From the NCBI GenBank assembly GCA_902787555.1, contig CADAGO010000021.1:1-41666 (forward strand): a stretch of DNA of 41,666 nucleotides, given 5' to 3'. This DNA is from an uncultured Bacteroidales bacterium. Lineage in GTDB: Bacteria > Bacteroidota > Bacteroidia > Bacteroidales > Bacteroidaceae. A model generated the notes under the pieces. It was not told the DNA's origin and ran no database searches. It saw only the letters and a list, made by a program, of their open reading frames with translations. Shown piece after piece: positions 6,886-13,769 of the stretch (its first letter is position 1; each line of letters starts with the position of its first letter). Made by a program: the position numbers and the translations under genes.

Positions 6886-7587
6886 CTATTCTTTACGTGG
6901 GTCGATAGATTTAACTGCGCCTTGTTCTGGTTTTGTGCGGCCATAGGTACCAGTTACACTCTTGAGAGCTTCGTCAGCAGGAACGCCTTTCTTTACGGCA
7001 TCCATGAACTTACCCATGTGAACAAATTCGTATCCGCATACTTGATTGTCGCTGTCGAGATACATCTTCGTGATGTAGCCTTCAGTCAGCTGCAAGTAAC
7101 GAGTACCCTTTGCCTTCGTTCCGTAGAGGGTACCACACTGTGATACGAGACCCTTTCCAAGGTCCTCCAAACCTGCACCAATCACGAGACCACCTTCTGA
7201 GAACGCACTCTGAGTACGTCCGTAAACAATCTGAAGGAAGAGTTCGCGCATTGCAGTGTTGATAGCATCGCAAACGAGGTCGGTATTGAGTGCTTCAAGA
7301 ATCGTCTTACCAGGAAGAATCTCTGATGCCATAGCAGCAGAGTGAGTCATACCTGAACAACCGATGGTCTCAACGAGACATTCCTCGATGATTCCATCCT
7401 TAACATTAAGACTCAGTTTGCAGCAGCCCTGCTGAGGGGCACACCAACCAATACCGTGTGTCATACCAGAGATATCCTTAATCTCCTTTGCCTGAATCCA
7501 TTTTCCTTCCTCAGGAATTGGAGCAGGTCCGTGATTAGGACCTTTGGCTACACAGCACATTTCTTGTACTTCTTTTGAATAAACCAT
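6886..7587 (-). CDS. NifU/IscU-like iron-sulfur scaffold-type protein partnered with GGGtGRT
   Basis: 233 residues. The central segment TIGCSGMTHSAAMASEILPG (75-94) with KTILEAL resembles the GC.xAxxSS.....GKT/S..EA region of IscU/NifU scaffolds, with C77 in the place of their second cysteine. GIGWCAPQQGCCKLSL (45-60) resembles the region of the first cysteine. Further cysteines at 11, 12, 70, 106, 151 and 184 exceed the normal three, so this is not a standard IscU. The C-terminal ~80 residues (GTRYLQLTEGYITKMYLD...) are extra. Start is ATG 7587, about 57 bp after a TATCTTTG box. The consistent neighbour is the GGGtGRT gene. Cluster assembly is a family-level inference. Confidence 0.75.
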   Translation of the reverse strand: MVYSKEVQEMCCVAKGPNHGPAPIPEEGKWIQAKEIKDISGMTHGIGWCAPQQGCCKLSLNVKDGIIEECLVETIGCSGMTHSAAMASEILPGKTILEALNTDLVCDAINTAMRELFLQIVYGRTQSAFSEGGLVIGAGLEDLGKGLVSQCGTLYGTKAKGTRYLQLTEGYITKMYLDSDNQVCGYEFVHMGKFMDAVKKGVPADEALKSVTGTYGRTKPEQGAVKSIDPRKE

Positions 7588-7644
7588 AATAAAACTAAAT
7601 TTGTTATATAACTAATAGCTGTTAATATATATCGAAATCTTTTG

Positions 7645-7652
7645 CAAAGATA
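7645..7652 (-). promoter_or_regulatory. -7 box (TATCTTTG) for the NifU-like/GGGtGRT operon
   Basis: CAAAGATA on the plus strand, TATCTTTG read toward the NifU-like gene. No TTTG -33 box is at the right distance; that position is occupied by the 7-bp array at 7660-7687. Confidence 0.65.
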
Positions 7653-7659
7653 CAAATAA

Positions 7660-7687
7660 ATTTATAATTTATAATGTATAATTTATA
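7660..7687. repeat. Heptanucleotide tandem array, 4 units (ATTTATA)
   Basis: ATTTATA, ATTTATA, ATGTATA, ATTTATA without interruption. It lies directly upstream of the minus-strand TATCTTTG at 7645-7652, between this operon and the 3' end of the MacB-like permease gene. Confidence 0.8.
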
Positions 7688-7707
7688 ATATTTTTAATTT
7701 TTCTTGC

Positions 7708-8922
7708 TTATTCATGTCGTATAGCATCGATTGGGTCCATGTTTGCTGCTTTGCGGGCAGGGATATAGCCGAATAGCACACCGATAACTACACACACACC
7801 GAACGACAGAAAGATAGACCACGCAGGTACGATGCTGGGCATTCCCATTTTCGGCAGCAGACTTGATGCTCCGACCCCCAACAGTACACCGAAGATACCT
7901 CCTGTCAGACTGATGAGAATAGACTCAATCAAGAACTGAACGCTGATGACGAAGCCTGTAGCACCCACTGCCATACGCAGACCAATCTCTTTCGTACGCT
8001 CTGTCACACTCACAAGCATGATGTTCATGATACCGATACCGGCAATCAACAGCGAGAATCCTGCTGCGATACCCAGAATCATCGTCACAGTATCCATTGT
8101 GTTCGACATCGTCTCCATCATCTCGGCTTGAGAACGGATGTTGAAGTCGTCAACCGCACCATCTTTTATTTTATGTGAGCGACGCAGTATCTGGGTCAGC
8201 TCTTCGATGGCATGATCAGACATCTCTTCCGTGATGGCTGAGCAGACGATAGACCCATAGTAGGTCTGGGCAGAGATACGTTTCATCACACAGGTATAAG
8301 GTGCGACAATCACGTTGTCTTGGTCCATTCCCCAACTGTTGTATCCTTTCGACTTCAGTACGCCTATCACCTTCATTGGGATGGACTTGAAGCGGATGTT
8401 CTTGCCGATAGGGTCAGCACCGTTGAACAATTCGTCGACGATGGTTTTACCCACTACGCACACTTTGGCCGACTTACGGATATCTTCCTCTGTGAAGAAA
8501 TCTCCGTCTTGAATGTCCCATTGCCTGATTTTCAGGTAGTCGGTCGATTCGCCGTAAATCGTGGAAGTCGTGTTGTTGTTTCCATAAATCACCTGTCCGC
8601 TTGATGACACTTCAGGCGATACATAGGTCACATATTTCTTCTCGTTCATGATGGCTTCGAGGTCTGCAGGCTTCAGGGTCTGCATTTGAGACGGGTCACG
8701 ACGCACACCACCACGCATATCAGCACCCGGGCGAATGGTCAGCAGGTTCGTGCCCTGCTTGGCCAACTCCTCACGGATACTTTCTTTCGAGCCTTGACCG
8801 ATACTCATCATCGTGATGACTGCTCCCACACCGATGATGATACCCAGCATACTGAGAAACGAACGCAGTTTGTTGCTCGCCACAGCTCGCAGTGATACCT
8901 TAAATAAGTTCTGTATATTCAT
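7708..8922 (-). CDS. MacB-type ABC transporter permease
   Basis: 404 residues with the MacB/FtsX layout. An N-terminal segment LRSFLSMLGIIIGVGAVITM spans the membrane near residues 18-40. A ~230-residue periplasmic domain follows, then three C-terminal spans near 278-305 (ILGIAAGFSLLIAGIGIMNI), 328-358 and 368-390. The motif VTERTKEIGLRMAVGAT follows the second span as in the family. MacB proteins are mechanotransmission ABC exporters that work with a periplasmic adaptor and an outer-membrane channel. In E. coli MacB the ATPase is fused; here it is the separate upstream gene, as is usual in Bacteroidetes. It is the last gene of a four-gene efflux operon, 87 bp after the ATPase gene. Substrate unknown. 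Confidence 0.9.
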   Translation of the reverse strand: MNIQNLFKVSLRAVASNKLRSFLSMLGIIIGVGAVITMMSIGQGSKESIREELAKQGTNLLTIRPGADMRGGVRRDPSQMQTLKPADLEAIMNEKKYVTYVSPEVSSSGQVIYGNNNTTSTIYGESTDYLKIRQWDIQDGDFFTEEDIRKSAKVCVVGKTIVDELFNGADPIGKNIRFKSIPMKVIGVLKSKGYNSWGMDQDNVIVAPYTCVMKRISAQTYYGSIVCSAITEEMSDHAIEELTQILRRSHKIKDGAVDDFNIRSQAEMMETMSNTMDTVTMILGIAAGFSLLIAGIGIMNIMLVSVTERTKEIGLRMAVGATGFVISVQFLIESILISLTGGIFGVLLGVGASSLLPKMGMPSIVPAWSIFLSFGVCVVIGVLFGYIPARKAANMDPIDAIRHE

Positions 8923-8969
8923 TATCTATAAACTCTAAACTTTTAATTCTTCGCTCTCCACTCTTTCCT

Positions 8970-9006
8970 GGCTCCCTCCCTTTGAGGGGAGGGCGGGGAG
9001 AGGGGC
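8970..9006. repeat. CT/GA-rich inverted-repeat element inside the efflux operon
   Basis: CCCTCCC (8974-8980), TTTGA, then GGGAGGG (8987-8993), then CGGGGAGAGGGGC. The minus strand reads GCCCCTCTCCCCG followed by CCCTCCCCTCAAAGGGAGGG, parallel to the copy at 4287-4320. It fills most of the 87-bp gap between ATPase and permease genes. A transcript hairpin here could alter the ATPase:permease expression ratio (inference). Confidence 0.7.
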
Positions 9007-9009
9007 ATT

Positions 9010-9765
9010 TTAATCATCCGCTTTTGGTAACGCAGCCAAAGCTTCAGCAGCAGATTTGATGTTATTGTTAATTGTATCCTCACGTATCTTACCATCGCGC
9101 AGGTAGATATTCCGTGATGAATACTCTGCAATCTCAGGGTTGTGCGTCACGAAGATGATGGTATGTCCTTGCTTGTATAGCTCTTGGAACAGTACCAGCA
9201 CTTCGAACGAAGTACGGGTGTCGAGGTTACCTGTTGCTTCGTCTGCCAATAATACGGCAGGATCATTCACCAATGCTCTTGCAATAGCAACACGCTGCAT
9301 CTGACCACCCGACATCTGGTTTGACTTGTGATACAGACGGTCACCCAGTCCTACTGCTTCTAATGCCTTGATGGCAGCTTCTTTACGTTGCTTCGAATTA
9401 TACTTGCTGTTGTACATCAACGGCAGTTCTACATTCTCTACTGCAGTCGTGTTTGCCAGCAGGTTGTAGTTCTGAAAGATGAACCCGATTTTCTTATTGC
9501 GCAGATGAGCACGCTGGCTTTTCGACATCTTTCTCACAGGTACACCATCCAGATAATACTCTCCCGACGTAGGGGTGTCGAGGCAGCCTAACTGGTTCAG
9601 AAGGGTAGACTTACCCGAACCTGATGTGCCTTGTATGGTGACAAACTCGCCTTCGTGAATCTTGAACGATACGCCACGAAGGGCTTTCACCACTTCCGAT
9701 CCCACGTGAAAGTAGCGCTTCACGTTTTCGAGTTCGATAACGACCTTGCTATTCTCTTCTTTCAT
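9010..9765 (-). CDS. MacB/LolD-type ABC transporter ATP-binding protein
   Basis: 251 residues from ATG 9765; a longer in-frame start lies inside the Gly-rich 3' end of the adaptor gene and encodes a low-complexity EQEQEQ stretch, so it was rejected. Walker A GTSGSGKS is at 46-53, Q-loop FIFQNYN near 96-101, signature MSGGQMQRVAIARAL at 151-165, Walker B VLLADEATGNLD at 171-182, and the switch His sits in FVTHNPEIA. Closest in type to LolD/MacB lipoprotein and macrolide exporter ATPases. It is 22 bp after the adaptor gene and 87 bp before the permease gene, so the three are one operon. Confidence 0.92.
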   Translation of the reverse strand: MKEENSKVVIELENVKRYFHVGSEVVKALRGVSFKIHEGEFVTIQGTSGSGKSTLLNQLGCLDTPTSGEYYLDGVPVRKMSKSQRAHLRNKKIGFIFQNYNLLANTTAVENVELPLMYNSKYNSKQRKEAAIKALEAVGLGDRLYHKSNQMSGGQMQRVAIARALVNDPAVLLADEATGNLDTRTSFEVLVLFQELYKQGHTIIFVTHNPEIAEYSSRNIYLRDGKIREDTINNNIKSAAEALAALPKADD

Positions 9766-9787
9766 GGTCACTCTGTTTTTGTGTGAT

Positions 9788-11065
9788 TTATCGGCCTCCA
9801 CCCATTGGACGACCACCTCCTGCAGCTCCGGTACCTGGACGGCCTGCTCCTGCTCCTGCTCCTGCACCAGCAGCACCAGCACCTGGACGGCCTTGTCCTG
9901 CAGCACCGGCACCTTGACGGTTGTTGTTTCTGTTACGTCCTGGCATGAATGGGTTGGTTGGAGCCTCTTCTATTTCTTCCTCAGGCATTACAAACTCGGT
10001 GATGATTTCCGTTCCTTCCTTGATGCCTGAAAGTACTTCTGTGTAAGTTCCGTTTGTGCGTCCTACCTGAATAGGAATGGCTTTGAACACCTTTCCTTCT
10101 TGTACCCATACCTTTGTTGGGCCTTCACAGTCCTCAATCTTCTCGTCGTCTTGCAATAACAGTTCGTTTGGTGCAAATCGCAATGCCTTAGCAGGTACCG
10201 ACATAATATCGTGCATCTCCATCGTATAGATGGTCACGTTGGCAGTCAGACCTGGTTTCAGCTTCAGTGATTCGTTGGGGGCAGAGATGACAACCTCGTA
10301 AGTAACCACATTGCTCTCAGTGGTAGCTTGCTGACGTACTTGTGTGACTGCGCCTTCGAATGTGTCGTCAGGATAGGTATCTACGGTGAACATCACACGC
10401 TGACCTTCCTTTACTCCACCTATGTCGGCTTCGTCAATCTTTGCAATCACTCGCATGTTTGTCAGGTCCTGAGCGATGATGAACAGGGTAGGGGTGGTCA
10501 TCGCCGACGCAACGGTCTGACCCTCTTCCACCTCACGGCTCAGCACGATACCGTCGATAGGTGAGGTAATGGTGGCATAGCCCAGGTTCGTTTGTGCTTT
10601 CTGTACACTCATTCGCTGTACTGCCACTTGCTGCAGTGCCTGCTCATAGCTCAGACGAGCACTCTCGTAGTCGTTTGTACTCACCAGTCCTTTCTCGTAT
10701 AGTGTCTTGTAACGATTGTAGTTTGAAGTCTGATAGTTCAGGTTACTCTCATAGTTCGACAGGTTGCTTTTTGCTGAAGCCAGTTCGCTCAGCAGGTTTG
10801 TCTTGTCCAGTTCGGCAATCACATCGCCCTTGTGCACCTCACTGTTGTAGTCCACATAGATTCTGTCGATGATACCCGATACTTGTGTACCTACTTCCAC
10901 CTGCGTTACTGGTTCAATAGTTCCTGTAGCGGTGATACTGGTTGAAAGGTCGTGTTTTGCCACTACGTCTGTATTGTATGTCACCTTGGCTTCCTTGGAA
11001 CAACTTGCAAAGGTGAAACCTACGATAGCAACAAGTGCTGCTAATTTGATCATTGATTTGTTCAT
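9788..11065 (-). CDS. MacA-type periplasmic adaptor (HlyD/RND membrane-fusion) lipoprotein with Gly/Ala-rich tail
   Basis: 425 residues from ATG 11065, which begins a lipoprotein signal (MNKSMIKLAALVAIVGFTFASC, lipid-modified C22). The lipoyl/barrel segment GTIEPVTQVEVGTQVSGIID, a helical hairpin (~75-150) and the second lipoyl half (QTNLGYATITSPIDGIVL) follow, then the beta-barrel and membrane-proximal domains to ~375. It bridges the MacB-type pump to the TolC-like channel. The last ~50 residues are low complexity: NRNNNRQGAGAAGQGRPGAG..., ending RPMGGGR. They are coded by hexamer-like GCAGGA repeats that could slip. The outer-membrane protein at 37108-40317 ends in a similar Gly/Pro/Met/Arg tail. 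Confidence 0.9.
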   Translation of the reverse strand: MNKSMIKLAALVAIVGFTFASCSKEAKVTYNTDVVAKHDLSTSITATGTIEPVTQVEVGTQVSGIIDRIYVDYNSEVHKGDVIAELDKTNLLSELASAKSNLSNYESNLNYQTSNYNRYKTLYEKGLVSTNDYESARLSYEQALQQVAVQRMSVQKAQTNLGYATITSPIDGIVLSREVEEGQTVASAMTTPTLFIIAQDLTNMRVIAKIDEADIGGVKEGQRVMFTVDTYPDDTFEGAVTQVRQQATTESNVVTYEVVISAPNESLKLKPGLTANVTIYTMEMHDIMSVPAKALRFAPNELLLQDDEKIEDCEGPTKVWVQEGKVFKAIPIQVGRTNGTYTEVLSGIKEGTEIITEFVMPEEEIEEAPTNPFMPGRNRNNNRQGAGAAGQGRPGAGAAGAGAGAGAGRPGTGAAGGGRPMGGGR

Positions 11066-11122
11066 ATTGTTATTCTTTATACTTTCACTAAACTCTTCTT
11101 TCTTCACTCTTTGCAAAACTCC

Positions 11123-12460
11123 TTAGAGTTTGATTGCCTCCCCTTGATAAAATCTCAGCATTGCCAGATTGTACAACGTGGTGTACTTGCTTTGCAACAA
11201 CTGCTGTTCTGCCTGCAGCAAGTTCGTCTTGCCCGATGTCAGTTCGATGATGTTCTTCAGGCCCAGTCTGAATTGTTCGCTCACCAGGTCGTAGCTCTCT
11301 TGCATACTTTGCACGTTCGTCTTAGCATAGATATACTGCTGCTGAGCGGTGTAGGCATTCAGCCAATAGTTCTCGATTGTGCTGTACAATGTCTTCTGCG
11401 CATCCTGCAACTGCAACTCACTGTTGTACTGTGTCAGTCGGGCTTTTCTTACGTTTGTCAGATTCTGCTTCTGGTCGAAGATAGGCACTTGAACCGATAC
11501 TCCGAGAGAGTTGCTCAAGTTTGTCTTCACCTGCTTGAAGAATGCAGTGTGGATGCCGCTCGAGTTGCTTGTTCCCATGCTGGCATTCAGGTTTACAGTA
11601 GGCAGATATCCGGCTTTTGCTATTTCGATAGCCAAATCGCTTGCCTCCATATTCAGCTTGCTGCTCTTGATTTCCGGGCGGTTAGCAAGTGCTGCGTTAT
11701 ATACCGTAGCCTTGTCGGGGATAGGAGCTAACACCGCTGCTTCCGACACATTGTTTGCCACAACATTGAATTCCTGCGAATCCATCAGTTCCAACAACTG
11801 CTTCAATTGCATCTTGTTGTTCTCTAACTGCGATTTGCTGTTCACAATGTTATACTCGTCCTGCGACACTTGAGCCTCTAATTGCACGAGGTCAACCTTT
11901 GCAAGGCTTCCCACTTCTACCATCACCTTGGCACGGTCGCGCTGCTGCTGAGAGGCTTTCAGGATTTCCTCGTTCACCTTTACTGCCTCAGTCTGATACA
12001 GAATCTGCACATACAGCTGTGTGATTTGCTCCTGAATCGAGTTTGCTGTGCGCTCAGTGTCTAATTCCGACATAGCTTGCGTGTACTCGTTGCGCTTGAT
12101 GGTTTTTGTGTTTCTTCCACCGTTCCACACCGTCACGCTTGCGTTCAATCCGTAACTACCATTATACGAGGTTGTGTTTCTCGTGGTAGTCATGGTACCA
12201 TTGGTAAGGTTGATGGTCGATTCACTGAAGGGTCGCCAAGAACCGTTTTGGTTAGTACTGAACGACAGTGAAGGGAACAATGCCGCTTTCGACTGTTTTA
12301 CGTCCAGTTCATTCTGAGCATTGGTCAGCCTACTCTGTTTCAGCTGAATATTGTTTTCCAATGCATAATCAATACATTCCTGGAGTGTCCACTGACGCTG
12401 AGCCAACACCCCCGTGCTGCCCAGACAAACTCCAAGAACTACAAAAACCAGTTTTCTCAT
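11123..12460 (-). CDS. TolC-family outer membrane efflux protein
   Basis: 445 residues with a signal peptide (MRKLVFVVLGVCLGSTGVLA, cleavage before QRQW). The first mature residues WTLQECIDYALENNIQLKQS are the usual start of the OEP fold. Two internally similar halves follow, each with long heptad-rich helices (e.g. AKVMVEVGSLAKVDLVQLEA and EQFRLGLKNIIELTSGKTNL), as expected for a trimeric alpha-barrel channel. It is the first gene of the operon; the adaptor follows by 57 bp. No clear TAnnTTTG box was found in the ~70 bp between its start and rnpB. Confidence 0.92.
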   Translation of the reverse strand: MRKLVFVVLGVCLGSTGVLAQRQWTLQECIDYALENNIQLKQSRLTNAQNELDVKQSKAALFPSLSFSTNQNGSWRPFSESTINLTNGTMTTTRNTTSYNGSYGLNASVTVWNGGRNTKTIKRNEYTQAMSELDTERTANSIQEQITQLYVQILYQTEAVKVNEEILKASQQQRDRAKVMVEVGSLAKVDLVQLEAQVSQDEYNIVNSKSQLENNKMQLKQLLELMDSQEFNVVANNVSEAAVLAPIPDKATVYNAALANRPEIKSSKLNMEASDLAIEIAKAGYLPTVNLNASMGTSNSSGIHTAFFKQVKTNLSNSLGVSVQVPIFDQKQNLTNVRKARLTQYNSELQLQDAQKTLYSTIENYWLNAYTAQQQYIYAKTNVQSMQESYDLVSEQFRLGLKNIIELTSGKTNLLQAEQQLLQSKYTTLYNLAMLRFYQGEAIKL

Positions 12461-12506
12461 TACTTTATCTATCTATTACTATAATCCTTCGCCTTATTTT
12501 GTGTAA

Positions 12507-12523
12507 GCTCCCTCCGAGGGAGC
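12507..12523. repeat. CT/GA-rich perfect hairpin between rnpB and the efflux operon
   Basis: GCTCCCT-CCG-AGGGAGC, a 7-bp perfect stem with a 3-base loop, 15 bp past the rnpB 3' end. It could help end rnpB transcription or insulate the downstream operon, but no T-run follows on the minus strand. Confidence 0.55.
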
Positions 12524-12538
12524 GAGTCTTAGTAAAAA

Positions 12539-13002
12539 GAAAGCAGCCAGCCTATAAGCCGGGTTCTGTCATCACGCACGCGTGATGGTCTGTCATTTAT
12601 CCCAGTTGAGTGTCACCACACAACTTTAGCGTTCTACCCTGTAGCTCGGGCGAGCAACCCTCAAGCGCTACTATACATGAACTTGCAGCTTCCAAGATGC
12701 ACAGCCGGTATGTCGCCACACCGCTGGTAGGCTCTTACCCCACCTTCTCACCCTTACCCTCTTAATTCGTGAAGCGTTTAGCGGTTAGCGTTTAGCGTTT
12801 AGCGATCGTACTTTCTCTTCACTCTCCACTCTTCACTCTCCACTTTAAGAAGGCGGTTGTTTTCTTCTGCATTACTCAACCCTCGCGGACTGCTTCTATA
12901 TTAGGAAGTGGAATGCTCTGTGCTGCCCGGACTTTCCTCCCACGTTACCGATGTATGCATGCATACCAGCGTAAGTCAGCGACAGACCGTCCGACTGCTT
13001 TC
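12539..13002 (-). ncRNA. rnpB: RNase P RNA (class A) with repeat-filled P12
   Basis: The minus strand contains the conserved blocks in order: GGAGGAAAGTCCGGGC near the 5' end, an ACAACCGCC block, GGGTAAGGGTGAGAAGGTG with GGTAAGAGCCTACC, and the 3' block ACAGAACCCGGCTTATAGGC. The ends pair as P1 (GAAAGCAG with CTGCTTTC), which sets the limits, and TTTTT follows the 3' end. About 464 nt is long because the region equivalent to the variable P12 helix holds ~100 nt of tandem repeats. The base of that helix still pairs (CCTTCTTAA with TTAAGAGGG). The RNA is the catalytic subunit that trims tRNA 5' ends; a tRNA-Lys gene lies 555 bp upstream on the same strand. Confidence 0.95.
12774..12842. repeat. 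Two heptanucleotide arrays inside rnpB P12
   Basis: Array one is four 7-bp units at 12774-12801: GCGTTTA, GCGGTTA, GCGTTTA, GCGTTTA. Array two is four at 12815-12842: CTCTTCA, CTCTCCA, CTCTTCA, CTCTCCA. They are separated by 13 bp. In the RNA they form the two sides of the extended P12 region. Confidence 0.85.
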
Positions 13003-13008
13003 ATTCTG

Positions 13009-13040
13009 CAAAATTAGTAATAATTTTGTACAGCACAATA
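13009..13040 (-). promoter_or_regulatory. rnpB promoter
   Basis: Minus strand TATTGT (plus 13035-13040), 18 bp, TAATTTTG (plus 13009-13016), then 6 bp to the first base of P1 at 13002. The same TATTGT-N18-TAnnTTTG layout precedes tRNA-Lys. Confidence 0.75.
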
Positions 13041-13524
13041 GAAAACACCTTCTTTTTATGTTTTTTTAGCGAAAAGAAACCGTGATAAAACAAAAAAGAG
13101 GGTAATCCCCCCTAATCATATTCTATGATTATTTCAGTTTCGCAAATTCAACAGAGGAAGTTATCGCGATCTTTGACCGCTTAGAAGTTATCATTTTGTT
13201 CGGACTTATCGCTTCGCTCGAAGTTATATGTTTCGCATAATTAACTCGCTTTCGTTCGTGGAAATAAAGTTTTTCCTGATAAAAAACGTACCTTTGTGTC
13301 GTAAAAAAAACAGCAGGCAGCTTGCTCCCGAGTGCCGAGCACCTACCGAGCACCTACCGAGCACTTACCGAGCACTTACCGAGCACTTACCGAGCACTTA
13401 CCGAGCACTTACCGAGGTCTAACAAATCCTCCATAAGGCTTCGGTACAATCTCGTGAAATTGGCAGGAAGGCTGTCTTGAAAACCGCGTGTTCCTGTCTT
13501 ACCCTTTATTACGATTTGCTGCCA
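13041..13524. other. Gene-free stretch with an orphan promoter box, 11-bp array and a tRNA-like fragment
   Basis: No convincing gene. Small possible ORFs lack family features. A plus-strand TACCTTTG at 13289-13296 has no good -33 box and points into the 11-bp array at 13335-13411. At 13464-13496 a plus-strand stem (CAGGAA/TTCCTG) encloses a segment resembling a tRNA anticodon arm. A minus-strand stretch at 13130-13250 has an open frame (…KITSKRSKIAITSSVEFAKLK-like end) but is too short and unsupported to call. Confidence 0.4.
13335..13411. repeat. 11-bp tandem array (CCGAGCACYTA), 7 units
   Basis: Seven contiguous 11-bp units: CCGAGCACCTA twice, then CCGAGCACTTA five times, with decayed half-units at both ends (CCGAGTG before, CCGAGGTCTA after). 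It is GC-richer than its AT-rich surroundings. It begins 38 bp downstream of a TACCTTTG box. Confidence 0.9.
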
Positions 13525-13525
13525 A

Positions 13526-13551
13526 ACAAAAAAGGCGGAATAATCCGCCTT
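13526..13551 (-). terminator. Rho-independent terminator of tRNA-Lys
   Basis: On the minus strand an AAGGCGGA/TCCGCCTT stem (plus 13532-13539 and 13544-13551) with a 4-base loop is followed by a T-rich tract (TTTTTTGTTTG sense). It starts 6 bp after the tRNA 3' end. Confidence 0.85.
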
Positions 13552-13557
13552 CCTGTG

Positions 13558-13630
13558 TGACCCGCTTGGGGCTCGAACCCAAGACCCCCACATTAAAAGT
13601 GTGATGCTCTACCTACTGAGCTAGCGAGTC
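13558..13630 (-). tRNA. tRNA-Lys (anticodon UUU)
   Basis: The 73-nt cloverleaf reads GACTCGC at the 5' acceptor, pairing with GCGGGTC, discriminator A. The D-arm is GCTCAGTAGGTAGAGC, the anticodon loop is CTTTTAA (UUU), and the T-arm holds TTCGAGC. The 3' CCA is not encoded, which is normal in this phylum. It has its own promoter and terminator. Confidence 0.95.
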
Positions 13631-13694
13631 TAACCTTATCAGCTTGCGAGTGCTTTTTGCAGACTTTTAACCCTGCTTTTCTCGTAAGCGGCTG

Positions 13695-13726
13695 CAAAGT
13701 TAGTAAGTTTTTTTGGTTTGACAATA
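13695..13726 (-). promoter_or_regulatory. tRNA-Lys promoter
   Basis: Minus strand TATTGT (plus 13721-13726), 18 bp, TAACTTTG (plus 13695-13702). The -33 sequence and spacer length are identical to the rnpB promoter. The box ends ~64 bp before the mature tRNA 5' end, implying a leader that RNase P would remove. Confidence 0.7.
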
Positions 13727-13747
13727 ACTTTTTCAAAAAAAAACACG

Positions 13748-13755
13748 TATCTTTG
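13748..13755 (+). promoter_or_regulatory. -7 box (TATCTTTG) for the M48 peptidase gene
   Basis: TATCTTTG followed by CAAAA, a strong match to the Bacteroidetes -7 box. The start codon is at 13978, so the transcript would carry a ~215-nt leader made mostly of repeats (a CT/GA element and a 14-unit heptad array). It lies back-to-back with the tRNA-Lys promoter. Confidence 0.6.
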
Positions 13756-13769
13756 CAAAAAATTACGCA

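Noticed and set aside
9766-9912. N-terminal extension of the ABC ATPase (EQEQEQ-rich)
   Set aside because: It is the alternate-frame reading of the adaptor gene's Gly-rich end; the family start is MKEENSKVVIELENVKRYF at 9765.
13228-13422. Plus-strand 64-residue frame ending in 11-residue repeats (RALTEHLPSTY)
   Set aside because: The protein repeat is only the 11-bp DNA array read through three frames; no start signal or family supports it.
13387-13593. 68-residue minus-strand reading frame (MWGSWVRAPSGSH...) across the tRNA region
   Set aside because: It starts inside the tRNA-Lys gene; the WVRAPSG string is the usual artefact of translating a tRNA T-arm. The frame then runs through the terminator and repeats.
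13558-13630. Integration (attachment) site at tRNA-Lys
   Set aside because: No integrase gene and no duplicated tRNA 3' end is found nearby; the neighbours are ordinary chromosomal genes.
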